Below, one piece after another: positions 24,257 through 33,196 of a stretch of 35,338 nt of DNA (position 1 is its first letter; each line of letters begins with the position of its first letter). The DNA comes from JANNFX01 sp031380225 (GTDB lineage Bacteria; Pseudomonadota; Alphaproteobacteria; Rhizobiales; Hyphomicrobiaceae). Where the stretch lies: positions 1 to 35,338 of the forward strand of contig JANNFX010000091.1 of NCBI GenBank assembly GCA_031380225.1, read 5' to 3'. Made by a program: the position numbers and the translations under genes. The notes under the pieces are model-generated. The model ran no database searches, was not told where the DNA came from, and saw only the letters and a list, made by a program, of their open reading frames with translations.

Positions 24257-24739
24257 ATGCAAACTAAGCAAAAGATCACACCGTGCCTTTGGTTTGATGG
24301 TCAAGCCGAGGAGGCGATCAATTACTATTTGTCGATTTTCAAGGATGGCCGCATCATCGACATGACACGGTGTGGCGATGCCGGTCCGGGTCCCAAAGGC
24401 GCTGTTCTAGTCGCGACGTTCGAATTGGCAGGCCAGCATTTCATCGCGCTCAACGGCGGGCCACATTATAAGTTCAGCCCGGCAGTATCGATGTCAGTCG
24501 ATTGCAAATCCCAAGCCGAGGTTGATGAGTTATGGGAGAAACTATCGGCCGGTGGAAAGACAAGTCAATGTGGCTGGCTTGATGATAAATTCGGCCTCTC
24601 CTGGCAGATCGTGCCATCACGGCTGCCGGAACTGCTCCAAGATACCAATCCCGCTAAGTCCGCGCGCGTCATGCAGGCCATGATGCAAATGACAAAAATC
24701 GATATCTCTAAACTGGAAGCGGCCGCTGCAGGTAAGTAA
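24257..24739 (+). CDS. PhnB-like VOC-superfamily protein
   Basis: This 160-residue protein belongs to the PhnB/3-demethylubiquinone-methyltransferase-like branch of the vicinal-oxygen-chelate fold, shown by ITPCLWFDGQAEEAINYYLS, ALNGGPHYKFSPAVS and the C-terminal FGLSWQIVPSRLPELL. Despite the family name, members are usually of unknown activity, and no methyltransferase motif is present. GGAG lies eight bases before the ATG. Such genes are frequent companions of DGPF/ECF sigma loci. Confidence 0.85.
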   Translation: MQTKQKITPCLWFDGQAEEAINYYLSIFKDGRIIDMTRCGDAGPGPKGAVLVATFELAGQHFIALNGGPHYKFSPAVSMSVDCKSQAEVDELWEKLSAGGKTSQCGWLDDKFGLSWQIVPSRLPELLQDTNPAKSARVMQAMMQMTKIDISKLEAAAAGK

Positions 24740-24789
24740 CGCCCAATTAATGGAAGCGGATGTGTCTCACACAAACAAGGAAAAAACAC

Positions 24790-25149
24790 ATGAGCAAGTA
24801 CGTCGACGTCTATGTCATGCCTGTGCAAAAATCGAAGATTGAAGAGTACCGCCTCTTTGCCGAGGCCTCAGCAAAGCTGTGGCGTCAGCACGGTGCGCTT
24901 GAAGTTGTCGAAGTCATCGCCGAGGACGTCAAACCCGGCGTTCACACGTCATTTCCGCAAGCGGTCAAGCTCGAGCCGGATGAGATCGTCGTCGTCAGTT
25001 GGATCTCATTTCGATCGCGCGAAGACCGCGACCGGATTAACCCAGTCGTGATGAAGGATCCACTTTTTGCCAACATGGGTCCTGACACGGTACCGGTCGA
25101 CGGGAAGCGCATGTTCTTTGGCGGATTCAAATCGATTGTCGAAGCTTAA
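24790..25149 (+). CDS. DUF1428-like protein
   Basis: This 119-residue protein begins at the ATG 24790 with AAGGA nine bases upstream; an upstream in-frame ATG at 24760 lacks a site. The pattern YVDVYVMPVQKSKIEEYR, then VVSWISFRSREDRDRINPVV and DGKRMFFGGF, matches the DUF1428 family (small alpha+beta-barrel proteins of unknown role). It lies 50 bases after the VOC gene and is probably co-transcribed with it. Confidence 0.85.
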   Translation: MSKYVDVYVMPVQKSKIEEYRLFAEASAKLWRQHGALEVVEVIAEDVKPGVHTSFPQAVKLEPDEIVVVSWISFRSREDRDRINPVVMKDPLFANMGPDTVPVDGKRMFFGGFKSIVEA

Positions 25150-25235
25150 TGGCGGTGTCATAGGAGCGTCGGGCAACAAGCCGGAGCGTTCGTTTTTGAT
25201 GGAGGCGCATCGGGCTTTCAGTCAATGACGATCGC

Positions 25236-28200
25236 TTAATGGAAATCGCGTGACTTCGGCACAATACGCACGTCTCGTGGGTGTCTGCGCGGGGCTTGTG
25301 GGTGGCCTTTGCGCGGGACTTGCGGATGGAGAAATTCGTCGGCCCGGCTTAGCGTAATCTGAGTTTGATGAGTTTCTGACAGACGGCGCAACTCGCTGGT
25401 GCGGTCCGCCACTTTCTGAGCCATCAAGTGGACCACGCCCTCGGCGCTTCTTTGCAACCTGCCCTCAAGCGCGAGCAGGCGCGCGCCCATCACCTCTTTG
25501 CGATAATGCTCGAATGTCCGCGCCCACAACACCGTATTCACAACTCCGGTCTCATCCTCCAAGGTGATAAAAATCGCGTTGCCCTTGCCAGGCCGTTGAC
25601 GCACGAGCACAACACCCGCGGTTCGAACCCAACTGCCATCGCGGCTGCTAGTCGTTTCAACGCAAGTGGTCAGGCCTTCGCTTCTGAACAGCGGCCGCAA
25701 GATACCCATCGGATGGCCCTTCAGAGACAGCCGCACAGTCTGGTAGTCGGCGGCGATATGCTCTGCGAGCGGCATCACTGGCAAAAACGCGTCCGCTTCA
25801 TCTGCCAACTCGCGGGCATCAGCAGCGGCAAAAAGCGGCAGCGGGTTATCATCGGGCAAGCGGCGCACGGCCCACAAGGCTTCGCGGCGATCAAGGCCGA
25901 TCGAGCAGAAGGCGTCGGCATCGGCTAACAGCCGGAGTGGACGGCTGAAGAGGCGGGCGCTAACGGCAAGATCCTCAATATTTTTGTAACCCGCTTTGCG
26001 CGCGTCCACCAAACGTTTGGCATCGGCTTCGGCAAGACCATCGATTTGCCGGAAGCCGATCCTCAACGCCAGCGCGCCGTCATCGCCGCGCTCAAGCGTG
26101 TTGTCCCACTGGCTATGATTGATGTCGGCTGCGCGGATCTCGACACCATGTTCCTTGGCATCACGGACAATCTGTGCGGGCGCGTAAAAGCCCATCGGTT
26201 GCGCGTTAAGCAGCGCGCACGCGAACACAGCCGGATGCCGGCATTTTATAAACGACGAAATATAGACAAGTTTCGCAAACGACGCGGCATGGCTTTCTGG
26301 AAATCCGTAACTGCCGAAGCCTTTGATTTGCTCGAAGCTGCGGCGCGCGAAATCCGGGTCGTAGCCGCGCGCCACCATCCGGTTGACCATCAAAGATTCG
26401 AAGGTGCCGATGGTGCCAACATTGCGAAAGGTTGCCATCGCCCGGCGCAATCCGTTAGCTTCGGCGTCCGTAAATTTGGCGGCCACCATGGCCAGCTTCA
26501 TGGCTTGCTCTTGGAACAGCGGCACGCCCTTGGTCTTGTTCAAGACTTGGTACAATTCATCGGCCTCGCCGTGTTCGGGAGCGGGCGCTGGAAAGTTGAC
26601 CTCCTCCAAGCCATTCCGCCGCCGCAAGTAAGGATGCACCATGTCGCCTTGTATGGGCCCCGGACGGACGATCGCGACTTGGATCACGAGGTCGTAAAAT
26701 TCACGCGGCCGGAGGCGCGGCAGCATGTTCATCTGCGCCCGGCTTTCGATTTGGAAGACGCCAACGGAATCGCCCTTGCACAGCATGTCATAGACATCGG
26801 CTTGTTCGCGCGGCACATCGGCGAGCCCGTAAGTGATGCCGTCATGCTCGCGCAACAGATCGAAAGACTTGCGGATGCAGGTCAGCATGCCAAGCGCCAG
26901 CACATCGACCTTCATAAGCCCGAGCGCATCGATGTCGTCCTTATCCCATTCGATGAAGGTACGCTGGTCCATGGCGGCGTTGCCGACCGGCACAATGTCG
27001 TCGAGCCGGCCGCGCGCCAAGATAAAGCCGCCGACATGCTGAGACAGATGGCGGGGGGAACCGAGCAGGCGGATGGCGAAATCGACCGCGCGGCGGATCA
27101 TGGGGTTGGCGGGATCGAGCCCGGCCTGCCGGATGTGGGCATCCTTGATGCTGCTGCCCCAGCTTCCCCATTGCGTGCTGGCGAGCTTGGCGGTGACATC
27201 CTCGGTCAGTCCGAGCGCCTTGCCCACGTCGCGGATGGCACTGCGCGGCCGGTAACTGATGACGGTGGCAGCGATACCGGCCCGGTGCCGCCCGTACTTT
27301 TCATAGATGTACTGAATGACCTCCTCGCGCCGTTCATGCTCAAAATCGACGTCGATGTCGGGCGGCTCTTTGCGCTCCGTCGAAATGAAGCGCGCAAACA
27401 GCAGGTCATGATCTTTCGGATCGACGGCCGTAATGCCGAGCACATAGCAAACGGCCGAGTTCGCCGCCGAGCCGCGGCCCTGGCACAGAATTTTCTGCTC
27501 GTTGGCAAAGCGGACAATGTCGTGAATGGTAAGGAAGTAGCGCGCGTAGTCGAGCGTGGCGATCAGCGCCAGTTCCTCGTCGATCAGCTTTGAGACTTTG
27601 CTTGGAACACCTTCTGGATAGCGCTGGACGGCGCTTCTCCGGGTCAAGTCTTCAAGCCAGGCTTGAGCCTCCCAACCCGGCGGGACGGGTTCATCGGGAT
27701 ATTCGTATTTGAGTTGATCGAGCGAAAAGCCGATCCGGTCGAGCAGCCGCCCGGTCTCAGCAATGGCGTCCGGGCAATCGCGGAATAAACGTGCCATCTC
27801 TTGAGGTGCTTTAAGATGGCGCTCGGCGTTGGCTTCAAGCCTCCGTCCGGCTTCCGTGATGGTTGTGCCTTCGCGAATGCAACTCAGAACATCCTGCAGA
27901 TCGCGCTGCTCGGGCGTATCATAAAGCACATCATTCACCGCCAGCAGCGGCACCCGGAGCCTCTCTGACAGTTGCATCAACTCAGCCAGACGGCGGCGGT
28001 CTGCACCATGCCGGTGCATCGCTGCGGTCAGCCAGACCGAACCCGGTGCGGCTTCAGTTAAGCGCAGCAGCAGACGCTCAACAGGCTCCAAACGCGGCGA
28101 TGGCATAACGGCGAGTAGCAGGCCTTTGGCATCGCTTATCAGATCGTCAAGTGTGAGGATGCAGTCGCCTTTTTCGGCGCGCCGGTTGCCGAGTGTGAGG

Positions 28201-28601
28201 AGACGGCAGAGACGCCCCCAGCCGTCACGGTTTTCTGGATAGGCGAGAATATCCGGCGTGCCATCCTTGAACACGAGACGTGTGCCAACCGCGAGTTTGA
28301 AATCCTTGGCGCGCCGCATCAGTTCATCGGCTAAATTGTCCGCAGCAGAAGCGTGTTCCTTCCAAATGAATTCCCCCGACCCTGATCCGTCGCGCAGCTT
28401 CTCTGGCGGCACGGCGCCGTCGCGTTTTAAGTCCTCCAAAGCGCTGTAGGCACGGACAACGCCGGCGACCGTACTGCGATCGGCGATGCCGATGCCGCGA
28501 TGGCCGAGCAACACCGCGGTCAAGACGAGATCGCGGGCATGTGAGGCCCCGCGCAGGAACGAGAAATTAGTGGCCGTTGCAAATTCTGCATAGGAGATCA
28601 C
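25236..28601 (-). CDS. dnaE2: Error-prone DNA polymerase DnaE2
   Basis: This 1121-residue C-family polymerase has an N-terminal PHP domain (FSFLRGASHARDLV...), the palm with catalytic aspartates in PDIDVDFEHERREEV, the block GDSVGVFQIESRAQM, and a C-terminal OB domain (GNAIFITLEDETGVVN). It is the polymerase of the ImuA-ImuB-DnaE2 translesion mutasome, which makes damage-induced mutations; it depends on ImuB to reach the beta clamp. The start is GTG (28599-28601), overlapping the imuB stop as GTGA. It is the last gene of the cassette and is expected to be induced with it through the LexA box upstream of imuA. Confidence 0.95.
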   Translation of the reverse strand: MISYAEFATATNFSFLRGASHARDLVLTAVLLGHRGIGIADRSTVAGVVRAYSALEDLKRDGAVPPEKLRDGSGSGEFIWKEHASAADNLADELMRRAKDFKLAVGTRLVFKDGTPDILAYPENRDGWGRLCRLLTLGNRRAEKGDCILTLDDLISDAKGLLLAVMPSPRLEPVERLLLRLTEAAPGSVWLTAAMHRHGADRRRLAELMQLSERLRVPLLAVNDVLYDTPEQRDLQDVLSCIREGTTITEAGRRLEANAERHLKAPQEMARLFRDCPDAIAETGRLLDRIGFSLDQLKYEYPDEPVPPGWEAQAWLEDLTRRSAVQRYPEGVPSKVSKLIDEELALIATLDYARYFLTIHDIVRFANEQKILCQGRGSAANSAVCYVLGITAVDPKDHDLLFARFISTERKEPPDIDVDFEHERREEVIQYIYEKYGRHRAGIAATVISYRPRSAIRDVGKALGLTEDVTAKLASTQWGSWGSSIKDAHIRQAGLDPANPMIRRAVDFAIRLLGSPRHLSQHVGGFILARGRLDDIVPVGNAAMDQRTFIEWDKDDIDALGLMKVDVLALGMLTCIRKSFDLLREHDGITYGLADVPREQADVYDMLCKGDSVGVFQIESRAQMNMLPRLRPREFYDLVIQVAIVRPGPIQGDMVHPYLRRRNGLEEVNFPAPAPEHGEADELYQVLNKTKGVPLFQEQAMKLAMVAAKFTDAEANGLRRAMATFRNVGTIGTFESLMVNRMVARGYDPDFARRSFEQIKGFGSYGFPESHAASFAKLVYISSFIKCRHPAVFACALLNAQPMGFYAPAQIVRDAKEHGVEIRAADINHSQWDNTLERGDDGALALRIGFRQIDGLAEADAKRLVDARKAGYKNIEDLAVSARLFSRPLRLLADADAFCSIGLDRREALWAVRRLPDDNPLPLFAAADARELADEADAFLPVMPLAEHIAADYQTVRLSLKGHPMGILRPLFRSEGLTTCVETTSSRDGSWVRTAGVVLVRQRPGKGNAIFITLEDETGVVNTVLWARTFEHYRKEVMGARLLALEGRLQRSAEGVVHLMAQKVADRTSELRRLSETHQTQITLSRADEFLHPQVPRKGHPQAPRRHPRDVRIVPKSRDFH

Positions 28602-30226
28602 GCGAACACTCCATGCATAAACCAGCGCGGAGGTGCATCGCTATTGCCGTAAAGACCTTGCCGGAAAACCCAGAAACGTTGACCCGCTGCATCTTCAATG
28701 CGGTAGTAATCGCGGTTCTGTGCGCCATTTCCACGGCTCCACCACTCAGGCGCAATCCGTTCGGGACCTTCGGCGCGCGTGACGTCATGCGAGACGCGGC
28801 GCCAGCGGAAGCGTACCGGCGGACCGTCAGGCACTTCGGCTAGGGCATCGATCGGCTGCGGCGGATCAAAGAGCTGAAGCGGCCGCGCTGGCGGTTGATC
28901 AGGCTCGGGCGCCGGCCATGAGACAGGCGCCGGCGCGCTCCGATTTTGCCCGTTAGCGTTTGTCAGCTTGGCGGCCGAAACAAGCCGCGCATCGCGATCG
29001 GGATCATGCGTGTCGCGAGCTTCAAACCGCAACACCCGCTCGCGCCCGAAACGCACGATCAGCCGGTCGATGAGATTGCCGGCGCCATCGTCTTCGATCG
29101 AGTGTCCGTTAAGGTCAGCTTGCGCTGTTGCAAGGGGTTCGCCCACCAGCACCGCAAACCGGATGGCATCGAAACCAAATCCGGCATCGAGAGGGTCAGC
29201 CAGCATCGCCAGACGCTCATGATAAAGTCTCAAAATGGCAGGCGGATCGCGGCATGGCCGCCCCGTCTCTACCCTCAACCGGCGGACCGCACCGTCGCTT
29301 CTAAAAAAGCTCGCTTCAAAAACGCGGCCGCCCTGCCCGCGCTCTTGCATGACGTCTGCGGCCTCCCCGATCAGCACTGCCAGGATGCCTTCCAGCGCAT
29401 CAGTTTGGGTCCACGGCTCAGCGAAATGCTTTTCAACGATCACATCCGGCAATGGGCGCAGTGGTGTGATGCGCGCATTCTCCCGTCCAAGAGTTCGAGC
29501 GAGACGGGTGATGAGATTTTGCCCGAAGCGAGCAGCGAGCACTTCCGGCGGCCGGTCCGCGAGAGCGCCGATGGTCTTCAGTCCGGCGCGCGATAGAGCC
29601 ACAACCGTTTCGGGCCCAATCCCGGCAAGCGCCGCGACCGGCAGCCGTCTCACGAAGCTTTCGTCTTGGCCTTCTATCACGATGCCGGCCTGGCTGAAAC
29701 GGGCCAGGGCGCGGGCCGCGTCTGGAGTGCCAGCGATGGTGGCACGCACACTGAGACGGATCTTGGTCAGGCGCGTAAGAACTTGTGTCCTCAAATCGGC
29801 CTCACTGCCGAACAGATGCGCGCATCCTGTGATGTCGAGCAGCAGTCCATCGGGCTGATCGAGAGCAACCATCGGCGTGAAACGATCGCAAAACAGTGCA
29901 AGGTGCTCGATCAAACTGGCATCGGCTTTGAGATCAACTTCAGCGACAGAGAGACCAGCGATACGTGCGCGCGCATCCGCCAAGGTCAGGCCGCGCGTCA
30001 ATCCAAGCTCAACCGCGCGCTGATCAAGGGCCGTAATCCGCAACGCCCCGCGCACTTTTTCGACAACGACGAGCGGCCGGCTATCCGGTTCTGCGGAATT
30101 TGTGCGCGACCGCTGCCGCTTCAGCCGGTCGGTGGTCAGAAACGGAAACCACAGAGCCAGGTAGCGGCGCGACGCAGTCTGGGCGGCCACTTGAGTGCTT
30201 TCGGTCTTGGAAACATTTCCGGTCAC
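28598..30226 (-). CDS. imuB: ImuB, Y-family-like mutasome protein
   Basis: This Y-family polymerase homologue (542 residues from the start used) begins its conserved part with RRYLALWFPFLTTDRL and contains the helix-hairpin-helix PVAALAGIGPETVVALSRAGLKTIG region (about residues 200-240). ImuB proteins lack the polymerase catalytic residues and instead link DnaE2 and ImuA to the beta clamp. Start choice: the GTG at 30224-30226 has GGAG seven bases upstream; an ATG 33 bases earlier has no site. Either way it overlaps imuA by about 146 bases. The stop overlaps dnaE2 (GTGA), so the three genes are translationally coupled. Confidence 0.92.
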   Translation of the reverse strand: MTGNVSKTESTQVAAQTASRRYLALWFPFLTTDRLKRQRSRTNSAEPDSRPLVVVEKVRGALRITALDQRAVELGLTRGLTLADARARIAGLSVAEVDLKADASLIEHLALFCDRFTPMVALDQPDGLLLDITGCAHLFGSEADLRTQVLTRLTKIRLSVRATIAGTPDAARALARFSQAGIVIEGQDESFVRRLPVAALAGIGPETVVALSRAGLKTIGALADRPPEVLAARFGQNLITRLARTLGRENARITPLRPLPDVIVEKHFAEPWTQTDALEGILAVLIGEAADVMQERGQGGRVFEASFFRSDGAVRRLRVETGRPCRDPPAILRLYHERLAMLADPLDAGFGFDAIRFAVLVGEPLATAQADLNGHSIEDDGAGNLIDRLIVRFGRERVLRFEARDTHDPDRDARLVSAAKLTNANGQNRSAPAPVSWPAPEPDQPPARPLQLFDPPQPIDALAEVPDGPPVRFRWRRVSHDVTRAEGPERIAPEWWSRGNGAQNRDYYRIEDAAGQRFWVFRQGLYGNSDAPPRWFMHGVFA

Positions 30227-30899
30227 GGTTCCACTCCACACGCCACGCGCGCCCTGCATCGCCGCCGCCGCGATGGCGCAACAAACTCAATTCAAAAGCT
30301 GGAAAGCCGGGCGCATTGGCGGCCAGTGGGCGCGATGCCAGGGCCGCGACGCTCCATCGTGTCGTGGCTGCGCTTTGCGAGGGAGCGGCGGCCACGCGTA
30401 ACATGACGACCGGAACGCCTGATTTACAGGCCGCGAGCGACAACCGGCGGCTGGCGGTGAGATCGAGGATCCGGGGTGATCCCCAAGGCTCGATCACAAC
30501 AGCCCCGAGCGCCGGACAGCGCGCGCCCTGCTCGCCGGCCCTTAGAACACCCTCACCATCGCGAGCCCGAACCAGAATGAGACACGCGGGATCAAGGCCA
30601 AGTTCGGCGAGGCCAGACGCATTGAGACGCCCGGTTTCGGTATCCAAGAAATCTTGCCGGACCCAAAGAATGGGCTTTTTTGTTGCCGCTCTTGACGCCA
30701 CTCCAACGGCAAAGCCGGTTGCGGCGCCGATGTCAGCCGTTGCTGCCGCGTAGATTTCGTGCAGCCTGCCACGGGCTAAGCCGCCGCCCAGCGCGGCATC
30801 AATCGCTGGCACACCAAGCGAGACCGGCTCGAACGCAGCCGGGCTTTCACTGAGGCCCTTCACGACGTGGCGGAGATGAGAATGCTGCTCACGGGTCAC
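30081..30899 (-). CDS. imuA: ImuA, RecA-like mutasome accessory protein
   Basis: This 272-residue protein is the ImuA/SulA-RecA-like partner of ImuB and DnaE2. Typical parts are the opening LGVPAIDAALGGGLARGRLHEIYA, the WVRQDFLDTETGRL region, and the C-terminal RAWRVEWNRDRK. The start is GTG (30897-30899), with AGGA nine bases before it. The LexA box lies immediately upstream, between this start and the promoter -10. The frame continues about 48 codons inside imuB. The tail after WNRDRK is family-like only in part (VVSVSDHRPAEAAA), so the overlap appears genuine. Confidence 0.9.
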   Translation of the reverse strand: MTREQHSHLRHVVKGLSESPAAFEPVSLGVPAIDAALGGGLARGRLHEIYAAATADIGAATGFAVGVASRAATKKPILWVRQDFLDTETGRLNASGLAELGLDPACLILVRARDGEGVLRAGEQGARCPALGAVVIEPWGSPRILDLTASRRLSLAACKSGVPVVMLRVAAAPSQSAATTRWSVAALASRPLAANAPGFPAFELSLLRHRGGGDAGRAWRVEWNRDRKCFQDRKHSSGRPDCVAPLPGSVVSVSDHRPAEAAAVAHKFRRTG

Positions 30900-30905
30900 T
30901 TGATT

Positions 30906-30920
30906 GTTCCTGCTTTGTTC
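30906..30920. promoter_or_regulatory. LexA (SOS) box, GTTC-N7-GTTC
   Basis: GTTCCTGCTTTGTTC fits exactly the alphaproteobacterial LexA consensus GTTC-N7-GTTC. It lies seven bases upstream of the imuA GTG and just downstream of the -10 box, so bound LexA would block transcription of the whole imuA-imuB-dnaE2 cassette until DNA damage. Confidence 0.88.
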
Positions 30921-30922
30921 CT

Positions 30923-30952
30923 ATCAAAAGCAGGTCGTAGGCCCCCTGTCAA
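30923..30952 (-). promoter_or_regulatory. Sigma-70-type promoter of imuA-imuB-dnaE2
   Basis: Read on the minus strand, a perfect -35 TTGACA (30952-30947) is followed after 18 bases by TTTGAT (30928-30923), four of six matches to the -10 consensus. The LexA box begins immediately downstream, as expected for an SOS promoter. Confidence 0.65.
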
Positions 30953-31051
30953 GTTGATCGTACTCAAGCGGCAGCCTTCACCGGAAAATTATCGATGACA
31001 ACGGCCCCAAAGGAACAGGGCCAAACGGCGCCGGACAAAACCGGACCCAGA

Positions 31052-31711
31052 CTATTTCTTCGGCAGCGATTTTTCGTGTTTCATATGCGCGATAACCGCT
31101 TCAACGCGGTTGCGGGCCTGAAGCTTTTGCAACACGCCGGTCATGTAATGCTTCACTGTCTTTTCGCTCAGTGCCAGCTTACGCGCGATCTCTTTATTGG
31201 TGAGACCGGCTGAAACCTCATTCAAAATCTGCTCTTCGCGATGAGTGAGATCCGATTCAGGCCGGTGCGCAACCTTTTCCGTATGTTTGCGTTGCAGTTG
31301 CTGCAAAAGCCGGGCGGCGAACTGAGGCGTAATATAAGTTTCGCCATTGTTGACCGCACGCACGGTTCCAATCAGATCCGCCCCCGTGACACCTTTCAAA
31401 ACATAGCCATGGGCGCCAGCCTCCATCGCGGCGACAACATCGTCTTCGCGTTCTGAGACCGTCAGCATGATGGTCTTTACAGATGGGAACTTGCCAGCGA
31501 TGGCCCGGGCGGCTTCGATGCCACCGCCTGGCATCGACACATCGAGCAGCATGATGTCCGGCAAAAGTTCGCCAGCAATGCGGATGGCATCGGCACAGCT
31601 GCCGCCGATGGCCACCACATCAAGACCGCTGTCGGACTTGAGTGTGCTCGCCACACCTTCGCGCAATAATGGATGGTCATCGACGACCGCAACACGGATG
31701 CGATCACCCAT
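31052..31711 (-). CDS. NarL/FixJ-family response regulator
   Basis: This 219-residue protein has an N-terminal receiver domain (VVDDHPLLREG with acidic pocket, phospho-acceptor Asp in IMLLDVSMPGG, and the conserved Lys in GYVLKGV). A C-terminal LuxR-type helix-turn-helix follows (LTHREEQILNEVSAGLTNKEIARKLALSEKTVKHYM). The ATG at 31709-31711 is chosen because the receiver starts there; the open frame continues upstream only inside the kinase gene. It overlaps the kinase stop by eight bases. It is the output partner of that kinase; the target genes are unknown, and the divergent RTX gene is a possible one. Confidence 0.93.
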   Translation of the reverse strand: MGDRIRVAVVDDHPLLREGVASTLKSDSGLDVVAIGGSCADAIRIAGELLPDIMLLDVSMPGGGIEAARAIAGKFPSVKTIMLTVSEREDDVVAAMEAGAHGYVLKGVTGADLIGTVRAVNNGETYITPQFAARLLQQLQRKHTEKVAHRPESDLTHREEQILNEVSAGLTNKEIARKLALSEKTVKHYMTGVLQKLQARNRVEAVIAHMKHEKSLPKK

Positions 31712-32756
31712 GGATGTCAGCCCCCATGCTGATTGGGAAGCGAACGCCAAGCCGCGTACCGGATCCAGGAACCGATTGGATCTGCAGCGACCCACCCAGT
31801 GATTCAATGCGATGGCGCAGCCCCGACAATCCAATTCGCTCGTTCTGACTGAGTTTCTGCTCGACCATAAAACCCGGTCCGTTATCGATGACAGTCACTT
31901 CAACCGTCGACCCATCGATCCTTGCCGCCAGCTGCTGACCTTGCCCGCTCGCATGACGGAACGCATTGTTGAGGCCTTCTTGGGCGAAGCGGAAGAGACA
32001 GATCGTGACCGGTAGCGGCAGACGGGGGGGCATGGACTCAACTTTTATCGACACCCGGGTGCCCGTTGCGCGCTCGTGAGACCGCGCTGCAATCGTCAGT
32101 GCATCAGCCGGTGAAATCTTTTGCAACTCTGGCAGCGCCAATCCTGAAGAAATATTGCGAATTTCCTTCATGGCATCGGACGTCGCCGAGCGAATTGTTG
32201 CCAGCACATGCTTGTGTGTTGGGGCGCCATCCTTCTGAACTGAATTGACGACCGGCACCAACTCGTCCAACCGCAACAGAGCAAGTGCGAGATGTTGGGC
32301 GGGACCATCATGGAGGTCTGAACTGACGCGGCGCAGGAAACGCTCGTTGAGTTCAGTTGCCCTCATGTGGGCTGCCTGCAACTGCTGGCGCAATACAATA
32401 TTTTGCTGATTAAGGGCTTCTACTTCGGTAATCCGGCTTTCAAGCTCCAGGCGCCGCTGATCGATAAGGCAACTGCCGCCACGAACAATCGCGAAGATCA
32501 AAGTCAACAGACCGAGGCCAAATCCAAAGGCAACGAGCCAGCTATTGCCGGTCTTGTGTCCTGCGAAAATTGATACGGTCACAATTAATGTAACCGCGAA
32601 AATAGCGGCCCAACGGCCCGGCGGTAGAGCGGCGCTAACTTGCTGGGCCTGCCTAACCATATTGGCGAATGGGCCTTCCGACCAAGGTTTGAAGGCCGGC
32701 AGGACCAAGGTCCCTAGTCTCGAGGTGAACTCCGGACCTGATAAAATTAGGCGCAT
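31704..32756 (-). CDS. NarL-type sensor histidine kinase with two membrane helices
   Basis: This protein of about 350 residues has two closely spaced hydrophobic helices near residues 50-90 with almost no periplasmic loop. A coiled coil (LESRITEVEALNQQNIVLRQQL) leads into a HisKA_3 domain with the phospho-acceptor in DLHDGPAQHL. The ATPase domain has EGLNNAFRHA, DNGPGF and GLSGLRHRIESLGG. The lack of an extracytoplasmic domain suggests it senses within the membrane or via the cytoplasm. The start is uncertain: the ATG at 32754-32756 is used, with an in-frame GTG six codons earlier as the alternative. Confidence 0.88.
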   Translation of the reverse strand: MRLILSGPEFTSRLGTLVLPAFKPWSEGPFANMVRQAQQVSAALPPGRWAAIFAVTLIVTVSIFAGHKTGNSWLVAFGFGLGLLTLIFAIVRGGSCLIDQRRLELESRITEVEALNQQNIVLRQQLQAAHMRATELNERFLRRVSSDLHDGPAQHLALALLRLDELVPVVNSVQKDGAPTHKHVLATIRSATSDAMKEIRNISSGLALPELQKISPADALTIAARSHERATGTRVSIKVESMPPRLPLPVTICLFRFAQEGLNNAFRHASGQGQQLAARIDGSTVEVTVIDNGPGFMVEQKLSQNERIGLSGLRHRIESLGGSLQIQSVPGSGTRLGVRFPISMGADIHG

Positions 32757-33196
32757 CGTCAAATAATTTCCCACAACAATACGCGACTATTGGCTGAATT
32801 CATCGCGTTTGCAAGCAGTCGCATGCAAAACTGGGATTTTGCCAGCTCGTTGCATGTCACTGCAAGCGTCGGACCAAAGTCGGGGTCAATTATGCTCAAT
32901 CATTATGCGTCGGCTGAGAAATGGTTTTGCCCTCGATTTTTCGCTCCCCGGCACGGCCGTCAGTCCGTCGGTCAATTTGAGCGTTAACTGACGGCATCAG
33001 ACCTTGGTCTGATGTGCCGGTTCCAATGGTCGGGCCAATTGATCTAATTCGTGACGGAATGTAAAAATTGAAATTCACTCCTGAGCATTCTTGATATAGA
33101 TTGGATGTTGTAAGAGGTCAAAACGGGACAGCTTTACGTCCCGGCGCCTTTGGCAAATTACAACTAGTTTTGAAGCCCTAGCGAAAGGGCAAAATT
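32757..33196. promoter_or_regulatory. Divergent spacer between sensor kinase and RTX gene
   Basis: No gene is supported here. The region contains the perfect inverted repeat CATCAGACC-TT-GGTCTGATG (32995-33014), a likely operator. Further downstream TTGATC and TAAAAA, separated by 17 bases (about 33038-33066), could be a promoter for the RTX gene. The divergent layout fits control of the RTX gene by the neighbouring two-component system, which is inference. Confidence 0.45.
32995..33014. promoter_or_regulatory. Perfect 9-bp palindrome, candidate operator
   Basis: CATCAGACC and GGTCTGATG are exact reverse complements around TT. There is no T-tract after it, so a protein-binding site is more likely than a terminator. 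It lies about 180 bases upstream of the RTX start and 240 bases upstream of the kinase start. Confidence 0.5.

Noticed and set aside
25150..25235. Intrinsic terminator between the DUF1428 gene and dnaE2
   Set aside because: The inverted repeat around GTCGGGC/GCCGGAG has mismatches and does not form a stable stem before the T-run.
26046..27593. A 515-codon open frame on the plus strand inside dnaE2
   Set aside because: It is antisense to the conserved polymerase core of dnaE2, has no ribosome site and an Arg/His/Gln-rich composition typical of the complement of a GC-rich coding frame.
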